This document shows, piece after piece, positions 24,436 through 33,225 of a stretch of DNA of 64,000 nucleotides (the first letter of the stretch is position 1; each line of letters opens with the position of its first letter). Below the pieces are notes generated by a model. It searched no databases and had not been told where the DNA came from. It saw only the letters and a list, made by a program, of their open reading frames with translations. Source of the DNA: Hungatella_A sp034142505 (GTDB taxonomy: Bacteria > Bacillota > Clostridia > Lachnospirales > Lachnospiraceae); contig JAWZDV010000008.1 in assembly GCA_034142505.1 (NCBI GenBank), positions 1 to 64,000 on the forward strand, read 5' to 3'. A program made the translations under genes and the position numbers.

Positions 24436-26178
24436 TCATGACACCGCAAACTGGCTGTTATACAGCTCAGCGTAAAATCCGCCCTGCCGCAGCAGACTCT
24501 CATGGTCTCCCTGCTCCACGATATGCCCGTCTCTCATCACCAGAATCACGTCTGCCTCCCGGATCGTGGACAGACGGTGAGCCACGATGAAGCTGGTCCG
24601 TCCCTCCATCATTTTTAAGAAGGCCTTCTGGATGCGGATCTCCGTTCTGGTATCAATGGAGGAGGTCGCCTCGTCCAGAATCAGCATCGGCGGCAGGCAC
24701 AGCATCACTCTGGCGATACATAAAAGCTGCTTTTGTCCCTGGGACAAGTTGCCCCCGTCCTCCGAGATCACCGTGTCATACCCCTTTGGCATTCGCTTGA
24801 TAAAGCTGTGGGCATGGGCCTCCTTCGCCGCCAAAACCACCTCTTCCAAGGAAGCATCCGGCCGGCCGTAGGCAATGTTATCCCGGATGGTCCCCGATTT
24901 CAGCCACGTCTCCTGAAGCACCATCCCGAAATTGGCCCGCAGACTGTCTCTGGTGATCATTCTGGTGTCGTGCCCCGTCACCTTGATGGAACCGGCATCC
25001 ACGTCATAGAACCGCATCAGCAGATTGATGACCGTGCTCTTTCCACAGCCCGTAGGCCCCACGATGGCAATTCTCTGCCCCGGCTTCACATCCAGATGAA
25101 AGTTCTCAATCAGCTTCACCTCCGGCGTATAGGAGAAGAACACGTCCTCCATCTTCACAGTCCCGTCCGCCTTGTCAAGCCGCACAGCATCCGGCGCGTC
25201 CGGGATAATCGGCTCCTCATCAATCAAAGCAAAAACTCTGGCCGCCGATGCCAGGGCGTTCTGAAGCTCCGTCACCACGCCGGAAATCTCATTAAACGGC
25301 TTTGTATACTGGTTGGCATAGCTCAAAAAGCTGGTCAGCTGCCCCACGGACAGCAGTCCCCGGATCGCCGCCATAGCCCCCACAATGCCGACGCTGGCAT
25401 ACACCAGTCCGTTGACAAACCGGGTCGCCGGATTGGTGATGGAGGAGAAGAAAATCGCTTTCAGGCTGAATCCCCGAAGCCGCTCATTAATCTCTTCAAA
25501 CTCCGCCTGCGCCTCATCCTCATGACCAAAGGCCTGAACCACCTTCTGATTCCCCAGCATCTCGTCGATCAGCGCCGTCATTTCCCCGCGGGTTTCCGAC
25601 TGGAGTTTGAACATGGAATAGGTTTTTTTCGCGATATAACTCGCCACAAACAGGGACACCGGCGTCACAATCACGACCACCACCGCAATCACAGGGTTGA
25701 TGATAAACATAAAACCAAGCGTTCCCACAATGGTAAGCACCCCCGTAAACAGCTGGGTAAAGCCCATCAAAAGCCCCTCGGAAAACTGGTCGATATCCGC
25801 AATCACGCGGCTGATCACATCCCCCGACGGATGACTGTCAATATACTTTAACGGCAGTATTTCCAGATGGTTAAATGCCTTCGTCCTGATATCCTTCACC
25901 ACCCGGTAGGTGATCGTATTGTTGATATGATTCATCAGCCACTGGGCCGCCCCCGTGATACAGATGACCACCGCCATCCGCACCAGAACCGCCATAATGC
26001 CGTCAAATGCCACCTGCCCCGGCGCCACAATCAGATCCACTGCCTGGCCGATGAGAATCGGCGCATACAGCGTCGTGGCCACCGTAATCACCGCCAGCAG
26101 AAGGGAAAACAGTACGCCCCATTTGTAGGCTCCGATATAGTCAAGAATTCTCTTAAGCGTCGTCTTATTCCTGCTCAT
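24436..26178 (-). CDS. ABC exporter half-transporter with consensus ATPase site
   Basis: 580 residues with six membrane helices (about 15-320) and one nucleotide-binding domain. Walker A GPTGCGKST, signature LSQGQKQLLCIARVM, Walker B MLILDEATSSID with the catalytic Glu, and the switch His in VAHRLST are all intact. Its partner is the gene just upstream, whose stop overlaps this start by 14 nt. Together they form a heterodimeric type IV (MsbA/BmrCD-like) exporter for drugs, lipids or peptides; the substrate is unknown. Confidence 0.93.
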   Translation of the reverse strand: MSRNKTTLKRILDYIGAYKWGVLFSLLLAVITVATTLYAPILIGQAVDLIVAPGQVAFDGIMAVLVRMAVVICITGAAQWLMNHINNTITYRVVKDIRTKAFNHLEILPLKYIDSHPSGDVISRVIADIDQFSEGLLMGFTQLFTGVLTIVGTLGFMFIINPVIAVVVVIVTPVSLFVASYIAKKTYSMFKLQSETRGEMTALIDEMLGNQKVVQAFGHEDEAQAEFEEINERLRGFSLKAIFFSSITNPATRFVNGLVYASVGIVGAMAAIRGLLSVGQLTSFLSYANQYTKPFNEISGVVTELQNALASAARVFALIDEEPIIPDAPDAVRLDKADGTVKMEDVFFSYTPEVKLIENFHLDVKPGQRIAIVGPTGCGKSTVINLLMRFYDVDAGSIKVTGHDTRMITRDSLRANFGMVLQETWLKSGTIRDNIAYGRPDASLEEVVLAAKEAHAHSFIKRMPKGYDTVISEDGGNLSQGQKQLLCIARVMLCLPPMLILDEATSSIDTRTEIRIQKAFLKMMEGRTSFIVAHRLSTIREADVILVMRDGHIVEQGDHESLLRQGGFYAELYNSQFAVS

Positions 26179-27970
26179 CCCGCGCCACCTCCTCTTCCGA
26201 TAACTGGGACAGACAGATCTCCCGGTATACCTGACAATTCTTTAACAATTCCCTGTGGGTGCCACAGCCGGCCAGACGGCCGTCATCCAGCACGAGAATC
26301 TGATCCGCATTGCGGATGGAAGCCGCCCGCTGGGAGACGAGAAACACCGTCATATCCTTCGCGCCGCCTGCCGCCAAACCTGCCGCCAAACCTTGGTGAG
26401 GAGGCCTTACCGCATACTCCCGGATGGCCTTCCGAAGAGCCGCGTCCGTGGCAAAATCAAGGGCCGACGCGCTGTCATCCAGAATCAGAATCTCCGGCTG
26501 TTTCACTAAAGCCCTGGCGATGGTCAGACGCTGCTTCTGTCCGCCCGATAAGTTCTTTCCTCCCTGCAGAATCTGAAAATCCAGTCCCTGATTTTTCTCC
26601 TCCACAAAGGTTTCCGCCTGAGCTGTCCGAAGAGCCTGGTAGATCTCCTCGTCCGTGGCATCCTCTTTCCCCCACCTGATATTATCCCGGATGGTGCCTT
26701 TAAACAGCACCGCCTTCTGCGGTACAATTCCAATCTTTCCCCGCAGCTGGTCAAAAGAATACTCCTTCACATCCACACCGTCCACCAGCACCGCCCCCGA
26801 AGTAGCGTCATAAAACCGTGGAATCAGATTCACCAGGGTGGACTTGCCGGAACCGGTGCCGCCGATAATGCCGATGGTCTGCCCCTTCTGGGCCGCGAAG
26901 CTGACCGCCTCTAAGGATTCCTCCTTTGCCCCGGCATAGCGAAAGCCCAGATCGCGAAACTCCACCTTCGGCTGCTCCGTCTCCTCCCCGGACCTCACCA
27001 GTTCCCCGCAGTTTTTCTCCACAAGGCTGGCCGTCATATCGAACACCGAACTGATTCGGTTAGCGCTGGCTAATGACTTGGAGATAATGATAATCAAATT
27101 GGCCAGTTTCACCAGTTCCACCAGAATCTGCGACATGTAATTCACAAGAGCCACCACTTCGCCCTGGGTGATCACACCGCTCTCCACCTGCCAGGCCCCG
27201 GTCCAGATCAGCACGATGATAGCCCCGTTGATGATGATATAAGTAACCGGATTCATTAACGCCGATATTTTCCCCACAAACACCTGGAACTGTACCAGAA
27301 GTCCATTTTCCTCATCGAACTTCCGGCACTCGTCCTGCTGCCGGTTGAAGGCCCGGACCACTCTGGCTCCCAGGAGATTTTCCCTGGTGGTCAGAAGCAC
27401 CTTGTCAAGCTGTCTCTGCACCTTTTTGTAGAGAGGCATACTGATAATCAAAATTCCAAACACGACGATGGAAAGCAGCGGAATCGCCACCACAAAGATC
27501 AGCGCCGACTTCACGTCAATGGTAAACGCCATCACCATAGCGCCAAACACGATGAACGGCGACCGCAGAAACAGGCGCAGAACCATATTCACCCCATTCT
27601 GTACCTGGTTGGCATCGCTGGTCATTCTGGTGACCAGAGTAGCCGTCCCCACCGTATCAATCTCCGAGTAGGAAAATCCGTTAATATGTTTAAACAAATC
27701 ATTGCGCAGCGCCGTACCGAAGCCCACCGCTGCCCTGGCGCTGAAATACTGGGCCGTCAGCGAACAGGTAAGCCCCACAACTCCCAGCAGAATCAGGACA
27801 CCGCCCATCTTTAAAATGTAGCCGGTGTCGCTGTTCTTAATTCCAATATCAATAATTTTCGCCATCACCAGGGGCACAAACAGTTCAAAGCTGGCCTCCA
27901 GCATCTTAAACAGCGGCCCCAGGATACTTTCCAGTTTATAATCCTTTAAATATTTCAGTAATTTCTTCAC
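26165..27970 (-). CDS. ABC exporter half-transporter with degenerate ATPase site
   Basis: 601 residues: six membrane helices then a nucleotide-binding domain. Walker A GGTGSGKST and signature LSGGQKQRLTIARAL are intact. The catalytic Glu after Walker B is Asp (ILILDDSASALD) and the switch His is Gln (LVSQRAAS). That is the pattern of the non-catalytic half of heterodimeric exporters such as BmrC or TM287. A Gly/Ala-rich insert (GLAAGLAAGGAKD) sits just before the switch region. A GTG at 27970 with GGAGGG ahead is the likely start; the frame stays open to 28018 across a terminator-like hairpin. Confidence 0.92.
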   Translation of the reverse strand: MKKLLKYLKDYKLESILGPLFKMLEASFELFVPLVMAKIIDIGIKNSDTGYILKMGGVLILLGVVGLTCSLTAQYFSARAAVGFGTALRNDLFKHINGFSYSEIDTVGTATLVTRMTSDANQVQNGVNMVLRLFLRSPFIVFGAMVMAFTIDVKSALIFVVAIPLLSIVVFGILIISMPLYKKVQRQLDKVLLTTRENLLGARVVRAFNRQQDECRKFDEENGLLVQFQVFVGKISALMNPVTYIIINGAIIVLIWTGAWQVESGVITQGEVVALVNYMSQILVELVKLANLIIIISKSLASANRISSVFDMTASLVEKNCGELVRSGEETEQPKVEFRDLGFRYAGAKEESLEAVSFAAQKGQTIGIIGGTGSGKSTLVNLIPRFYDATSGAVLVDGVDVKEYSFDQLRGKIGIVPQKAVLFKGTIRDNIRWGKEDATDEEIYQALRTAQAETFVEEKNQGLDFQILQGGKNLSGGQKQRLTIARALVKQPEILILDDSASALDFATDAALRKAIREYAVRPPHQGLAAGLAAGGAKDMTVFLVSQRAASIRNADQILVLDDGRLAGCGTHRELLKNCQVYREICLSQLSEEEVARDEQE

Positions 27971-27991
27971 GAGAACCCTCCGCGCGTTTCT

Positions 27992-28013
27992 AAAGCCGGC
28001 CAGAAAACCGGCC
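27992..28013 (-). terminator. Hairpin between degV and the ABC exporter operon
   Basis: GCCGGCC and GGCCGGC pair around AGAAAACC about 20 nt after the degV stop. The following T-run is short (TTT), so termination is probably partial. Confidence 0.5.
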
Positions 28014-28033
28014 GGCATACTGTATTGCTGATG

Positions 28034-28879
28034 TTACTTTAAATAAGCTCCAAAGACCGCACAGCCGGGCCCGCCGTGAGTGCCAATCACAGTGCCGATG
28101 CGGCTCTCAACAAAGCCTGAGATATCCATTTTTCCTTTTAAATATTCTTTAAACGGCGCCAGTACCTCGATATCCCCGGTGTAACCGATACACATCTCCC
28201 GGTCGAAATCCAGACCTCCGTCGCTCTCAATCAGCTTTAACATCTTGGCGTAAGCGCCGTTTTGCCCCCTGGCCATGCCCGCCAGTTTTACCACGCCGGT
28301 ATTGGCAATGGTGATCACCGGTTTTAAATTCAGCATGGAACCGGCTGCGGCCCCCACTTTGGAAAGGCGGCCGCCCTTTTCCAGGTAAGTTAAGTCGCCG
28401 ATAGCCGCATAAATGCAGTAGTGGCTCTTCTCCGCCTCCAAAATCTCATAAATCTCCCTGCCGGATTTCCCTTCCTCCTTAAGCTTCAGGGCGCGGCGCA
28501 CCATCATCAGCATGGTACAGGTCACCTGCATACTGTCAACGATGTAAATGTTGTCGTACTCGCACATCTCTTTGGCAATGGAGGCGCTCTGGAAGGTGCC
28601 GCTTAAGTTGGAGCTGATAGTCACCACCACCACGTCGTCCCCGGCCTCCTTCGCCTTCTGGAACACGGTAAAAAATGCTTCCGGGTCCGGCTGGCTGGTG
28701 GTAGGCAGCTTCTCCGACGACACCAGCCGTCTATAAAACTCCTCCAGCTGCATGTCCACGCCGTCCAAAAACTCTTCCTCTCCAAACAATACTTTCAACG
28801 GGATTAATGTGACCCCCCACTCTTTTGCTCTCTCCGGTCCGATATCGGATGTAGAATCTGCCATAATTCTTACACTCAT
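28034..28879 (-). CDS. DegV family fatty-acid-binding protein
   Basis: 281 residues of the DegV (FakB-like) family, which bind long-chain fatty acids; FakB proteins hand the fatty acid to the kinase FakA for phospholipid synthesis. Visible are the N-terminal IMADSTSDI, the ligand-site TISSNLSGTFQSA, VDSMQVTCTM, YLEKGGRLSK and the C-terminal IGTHGGPGCAVFG. The length matches the family. The start at 28879 is chosen for AGGAGG 7 nt upstream. No fakA is visible nearby, so its partner kinase, if any, lies elsewhere. Confidence 0.93.
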   Translation of the reverse strand: MSVRIMADSTSDIGPERAKEWGVTLIPLKVLFGEEEFLDGVDMQLEEFYRRLVSSEKLPTTSQPDPEAFFTVFQKAKEAGDDVVVVTISSNLSGTFQSASIAKEMCEYDNIYIVDSMQVTCTMLMMVRRALKLKEEGKSGREIYEILEAEKSHYCIYAAIGDLTYLEKGGRLSKVGAAAGSMLNLKPVITIANTGVVKLAGMARGQNGAYAKMLKLIESDGGLDFDREMCIGYTGDIEVLAPFKEYLKGKMDISGFVESRIGTVIGTHGGPGCAVFGAYLK

Positions 28880-28933
28880 ATTAACCCCTCCTGTAATCTT
28901 CATTTTTATTTGTTACATCATACCATATAACCT

Positions 28934-31438
28934 TTAAAATGTGAAGTTTAATGACTCGGCATAATTGACCGATGCCATGGCATCCTTGCAGTACCGGTCC
29001 GCGCCGATGGTTCCCGCGTATTCCTCGGTCAGAACGGCGCCGCCCACCATGATTTTCACCCACGGCGCTTCCGCTCTCAGCAGCTTGATTGTGGCCTCCA
29101 TGCTGGGAACCGTGGTGGTCATCAGGGCGCTTAAACCGACCAGCGGCACCTTCTTCGCCACCGCGGTCTCCACCACCAGCTCCGGCGGCACGTCCTTGCC
29201 TAAATCTATCACGTCATAGCCATAATTCTCCAGCAAAACCTTCACAATATTTTTCCCGATATCGTGGATATCCCCCTTCACGGTAGCCAGGATAATCGTT
29301 CCCTTTTTCTCCTGCACCTGGCCGGTTTTCGACATCTGTTCTTTGATCACCTCAAAGGCCGATTTGGCCGCCTCCGCGCTCATCAAAAGCTGGGGCAGGA
29401 AGATGACGCCTTTCTCGAAGCCTTTTCCCACAGTGTCAAGAGCCGGGATCATCTCCTCATTAATGATGGTAAACGCATCCTTTGTCTCCAGCAGCCGGAT
29501 CACCGCCGTATGGGCCCCCTCTTTTAATCCGCGTAAAATACTGTCGCCAAGAGTCATTTCGGAGTTTCCGGCCCCAGTTTTTTGGCTTGTCGGAGCACCT
29601 GCGGTGCCCGGCACACCAGTTCCGTCTGCTGTCCCTCCTGCTTTTGAAAGCGTCGCCCCAAGACCGGCTATCTGCCCGCCATAGATTCTGATATAGTCTC
29701 CGCACTGGGCGTCCAAATCCGCCAGCGCCCGGAAACTGTAATACGCTCTCATCATCGCCTCGGAATTGGGGTTTATAATGGCAGCATTCAAGCCATTTTG
29801 CAGCGCCATGGTGAAGAACGCCGCATTGATGATCTCCCTCTGAGGCAGTCCGAAGGAAATGTTAGACACGCCCAATATGGTTCTGCCTCCGAGTTCCTCC
29901 CTGACACGCCCCACGGTTTCCAGCGTTGTCAGCGCCCCTTTGCTGTCGGAACTGACGGTAAGACACAATGCATCAATCAGAATATCCTTCGCCTCAATCC
30001 CATACTCGGCGGCTCTGGCATAGATTTTTTTCGCAATCTCCATCCGGCCGCCAGCCGTCTCCGGAATCCCGCTCTCATCCAGAGCAAGGGCCACCACCAC
30101 GCCGCCGTACTTCTTCACCAGTGGGAATATGGCGCTCATAGACTCCTCTTTCCCGTTTACGGAATTAATAAGCGGCTTCCCGTTATAGATTCTCATGGCC
30201 CGTTCCATGGCTTCCACGTCCGACGTGTCAATCTGAAGGGGCAGATCCACAATGCTCTGAAGTTCCTTTACCACCTCTTCCATCATGGACGGCTCGTCGA
30301 TCTCCGGAAGACCCACATTGACATCCAGCACATGGGCGCCGTTGTCCTGCTGGGTCACAGCCTCCCGCAGAATGTATTCCAGGTTATGGTCACGGAGGGC
30401 CTGCTTGAATTTGGATTTCCCCGTCGGGTTGATCCTCTCCCCGATGATCACCGGGTTCGTGCCGATCTCCACTGCATGGGTATAGGACGAAATCATGCAC
30501 CGTCCCTTCTTCACCGGAATCTGACGGGGCAGGTCTTGACACCGTTCCACGGTTTTTCGGATATGCTCCGGCGTCGTACCGCAGCAGCCGCCCACCGCGC
30601 TGGCGCCCATCCTCACAAGTTCTTCCATGACAGCTGCAAATTCATCGTCATCAATATCGTACACCGTTTTTCCGCCTTCGCTTCTGGGAAGTCCGGCGTT
30701 GGGGTTGACAATGACGGGAATGGAGGCTGCCTTCAGCATTTCCGACAGGATTCCTTTCATCTGAATGGGGCCGAGGCCACAGTTGATACCAAGCGCATCG
30801 ACTCCCAGGCCCTCCAGCAGTGCTGTAACCGAAAGCACGTCACCACCGGTCAGCAGCTTTCCCTTCGCATCAAAAGTCATGGTCACCGTCACCGGCAGAT
30901 CGCAGTTTTCCTTCACCGCCAGCACCGCTGCCTTGGCCTCGTAGCCGTCGCTCATGGTTTCAATATGGACAAAGTCGGCCCCGGCGGCAGCTCCGGCCAG
31001 AACAACTTCCTTATATAATTCATATGCTTCCTCGAAATCCAGATCTCCCAAGGGTTTTAAAAGTTTTCCCGTCGGTCCCAAATCCAGGGCGATATATCCC
31101 CTTCCTGCCTCCGAGATGGCAGCTCTGGCATTGTTAACGGCGGCAGTCACGATTTCTCTCACACTGTATTCCGACATCGGCCTGCCATGGGCCTGTCCGG
31201 CGGCGCAGCTGCTCTGATACTTCAATCCGTTGGCGCCGAAGGTATTGGTGGTTACCACGTCGCAGCCGGCTTCCAGATACTCCCGGTGTACTTCCAGAAG
31301 AAGTTCCGGGTGAAGAATGTTCCAAGTCTCCGGCAGTTCTCCCGGCGCAAGCCCCTTCGCCTGAAGCAGGCTTCCCATCCCTCCGTCAAAAAATACAATT
31401 CTCCTGTTCATCTCTTCCATGATCCCCATATCCGTCAT
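28934..31438 (-). CDS. metH: Cobalamin-dependent methionine synthase lacking the activation domain
   Basis: Transfers the methyl group of 5-methyltetrahydrofolate to homocysteine through methylcobalamin. The 834 residues hold the homocysteine domain (about 10-305, zinc cysteines C220, C285 and C286 in GINCGLGP and GGCCGTTP), the pterin-binding domain (about 330-600), the B12 cap (about 645-700) and the B12-binding domain with DIHDIG (His725, the lower cobalt ligand). The C-terminal activation domain is absent and is encoded by the gene just upstream, whose stop overlaps this start (ATGA). ATG codons at 31429 and 31411 are alternative starts. Confidence 0.94.
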   Translation of the reverse strand: MTDMGIMEEMNRRIVFFDGGMGSLLQAKGLAPGELPETWNILHPELLLEVHREYLEAGCDVVTTNTFGANGLKYQSSCAAGQAHGRPMSEYSVREIVTAAVNNARAAISEAGRGYIALDLGPTGKLLKPLGDLDFEEAYELYKEVVLAGAAAGADFVHIETMSDGYEAKAAVLAVKENCDLPVTVTMTFDAKGKLLTGGDVLSVTALLEGLGVDALGINCGLGPIQMKGILSEMLKAASIPVIVNPNAGLPRSEGGKTVYDIDDDEFAAVMEELVRMGASAVGGCCGTTPEHIRKTVERCQDLPRQIPVKKGRCMISSYTHAVEIGTNPVIIGERINPTGKSKFKQALRDHNLEYILREAVTQQDNGAHVLDVNVGLPEIDEPSMMEEVVKELQSIVDLPLQIDTSDVEAMERAMRIYNGKPLINSVNGKEESMSAIFPLVKKYGGVVVALALDESGIPETAGGRMEIAKKIYARAAEYGIEAKDILIDALCLTVSSDSKGALTTLETVGRVREELGGRTILGVSNISFGLPQREIINAAFFTMALQNGLNAAIINPNSEAMMRAYYSFRALADLDAQCGDYIRIYGGQIAGLGATLSKAGGTADGTGVPGTAGAPTSQKTGAGNSEMTLGDSILRGLKEGAHTAVIRLLETKDAFTIINEEMIPALDTVGKGFEKGVIFLPQLLMSAEAAKSAFEVIKEQMSKTGQVQEKKGTIILATVKGDIHDIGKNIVKVLLENYGYDVIDLGKDVPPELVVETAVAKKVPLVGLSALMTTTVPSMEATIKLLRAEAPWVKIMVGGAVLTEEYAGTIGADRYCKDAMASVNYAESLNFTF

Positions 31439-32154
31439 CCTCTTTTCCCGTTTCCCGAATTGTTTCCCAAATCATTTTCCAGATTCGAATCCCTGGCAGT
31501 TTCGTTTCTTCTATATGCACAGTCTGTCTTCTCACAGACTTCACAGCCTTTTACGGTACAGTCTCTCCGAATCCGGCTCATTCCAATCACGGCTGTCACG
31601 GATTTGACCGGAGCCATCAGCAGGCTGTCGGTCAGCGTGATGCCGATCCGTTTCCCCGCTTCCAGCGCCCCCAGCAAGGCCCCCTGGCACTCCAGCGGAA
31701 AATCTCCGTACCCCGGGCTGAACCGTGGGCGCAAAAACCACTCCTCCTCCTCGTAAGACTCCTTCAGTTTTCGATTCTCCTCATTGCAGTAATCCTCCAG
31801 CATAGCCGCGGCCTCCGCCTGAAGAATCACAGCCTTGCTCATCTGAATCCGGTTATATTTCTGAATCAGCAAATCCACCTTCGCCCCCAGCGTGGCGGCA
31901 AACAGCAGGATCTGCTCACAATCCTCCAGATTCTTTCGAAGGCTTTTGCTGTGCGTCTGAAAACAGGTACTATCAATGCCGTCCTCCTCAAAAAAATGCA
32001 GGCCATAGGAACGGCTGATACACCGTGGGGAAGCCGCCGCCGTAAGTTCGGCCCAGCATTCCTCCAAAAGCTCCGACACCTGTTCATCCGCGTTTCGTCT
32101 GCCGTAACCAAGATACCGCAGCACCTCTCTCCGATTCATCTCCATCCTGATCAC
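31435..32154 (-). CDS. Stand-alone MetH activation (reactivation) domain protein
   Basis: 239 residues matching the AdoMet-dependent activation domain that is fused to MetH in Enterobacteria and separate in many Clostridia. The RPRFSPGYGDFPL segment fits the AdoMet-binding RxxxGY motif, followed by the ITLTDSLLMAPVKSVTAVIG stretch typical of the domain. It ends in a Cys-rich CTVKGCEVCEKTDCAYR segment. It would reductively methylate inactive cob(II)alamin on MetH. It lies between metF and metH and is coupled to metH by an ATGA overlap. Confidence 0.9.
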   Translation of the reverse strand: MIRMEMNRREVLRYLGYGRRNADEQVSELLEECWAELTAAASPRCISRSYGLHFFEEDGIDSTCFQTHSKSLRKNLEDCEQILLFAATLGAKVDLLIQKYNRIQMSKAVILQAEAAAMLEDYCNEENRKLKESYEEEEWFLRPRFSPGYGDFPLECQGALLGALEAGKRIGITLTDSLLMAPVKSVTAVIGMSRIRRDCTVKGCEVCEKTDCAYRRNETARDSNLENDLGNNSGNGKRG

Positions 32155-32206
32155 CCGCTGTTGTTCTCATCCCTTTCATCAGATTTGCCGTGTTACGAAT
32201 CCGCTT

Positions 32207-33065
32207 CTACAAAATCTCCGACAAACTGTCCAGTATCCGTTTCGCCACATCCGGCTTGTTCATGGAATACACATGGATTCCGTTGACCCCATTGGCAATC
32301 AAATCAATGATCTGCTCCGTGGCATAGGCGATCCCCGCCTGCTTCATCGCCGCCGGATTGTCCCCAAACCGGTCCAGAATCGCCTTGAATCTGGCCGGAA
32401 GATACCGTCCCGGACATCTGGCAGATCCGCTTGATCTGCGCCACATTGGTCACCGGCATAATCCCCGCCACCACAGGAACCGTGATCCCCCGCTCCCGGA
32501 TGCGGTAGAGATAATTATATAAAATATTATTGTCAAAAAACATCTGCGTCGTCACAAAATCGCAGCCGGCTTCCACCTTCTCCTTCAAATAACCGATATC
32601 CGCCGTCTTATTCGCCGACTCCACATGCCCCTCCGGATAACAGGCCGCGCCCACGCAGAAATCTCCCGCCTGTTTGATCTCATAGATCAACTGGGAGGCA
32701 TAGCGGTAATCCGTCGCCACCACCCCGTCCTTCGGAATATCCCCCCGCAGGGCCAGCACATTTTCCAGCTTCCGCTCCTTTAACTCCCGCAGTACCTGAT
32801 GCACTTGGGCCTTCGTCGAGGAAACACAGGTCAAATGGGCCAGCGCTGGCACCTGATACGTATTGCTCAACATAGAAGCAATGTCCACCGTATACCGGCT
32901 GGTACCGCCTCCCGCCCCGTAAGTCACACTCATAAATGCCGGTCCCAGCTTGGCGATCTCCACCGCCGCCGTCTCCACCGACTCATACTTATCCTCTGTC
33001 TTCGGAGGAAACACCTCAAACGATAAGGTCGGTTTCCCCTGTCCCAGTATCTCTTTGATCTTCAT
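32207..33065 (-). pseudogene. metF: 5,10-methylenetetrahydrofolate reductase, broken by +1 frameshift
   Basis: MetF reduces methylene-THF to methyl-THF for MetH, using FAD. The first frame gives a normal N-terminal 220 residues (TLSFEVFPPKTEDKYES, ALRGDIPKDG, CVGAACYPEGHVES, FVTTQMFFDN). It then switches at QMSGT to a foreign tail ending at 32304. The expected sequence (YLPARFKAILDRF to the C terminus SLSEIL) continues in another frame to a TAG at 32207. One extra base near 32405-32406 (ACGGTAT) explains it. All other residues look intact, so this is either a recent mutation or a sequencing error. Confidence 0.85.
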
Positions 33066-33116
33066 ACCATGATCTCTCCTGTCTTTCGTCTTGTGAATCT
33101 ATCCGTCATAAAAACC

Positions 33117-33186
33117 AATCAAAAAGGCCGAAACTCCAATCTGCCAATGTGCAAGCACACAACACAGATTTCGTCTCGACCTTTTG
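33117..33186 (-). terminator. Terminator after the 815-aa enzyme-like gene
   Basis: Minus strand AAGGTCGAGACGAAATCTG pairs, with mismatches, to CAGATTGGAGTTTCGGCCTT, followed by TTTTTG. It separates the sugar locus from metF. Confidence 0.7.
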
Positions 33187-33225
33187 CTGCTCATTGCCTA
33201 TCTGATAGTATACAATCCAACAGGC

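Noticed and set aside
24733..25851. 372-codon plus-strand open frame rich in His, Arg and Pro
   Set aside because: Antisense shadow of the ABC exporter gene, caused by GC-rich third positions.
29798..31018. 406-codon plus-strand open frame
   Set aside because: It is antisense to metH, whose domains and catalytic residues are complete on the minus strand.
32304..32410. Programmed frameshift in metF
   Set aside because: No slippery heptamer or downstream stimulatory hairpin is visible, and metF is not known to use recoding.
33066..33225. SAM riboswitch or methionine T-box ahead of metF
   Set aside because: Only about 50 nt separate metF from the upstream terminator, and no S-box or T-box core sequence is present.
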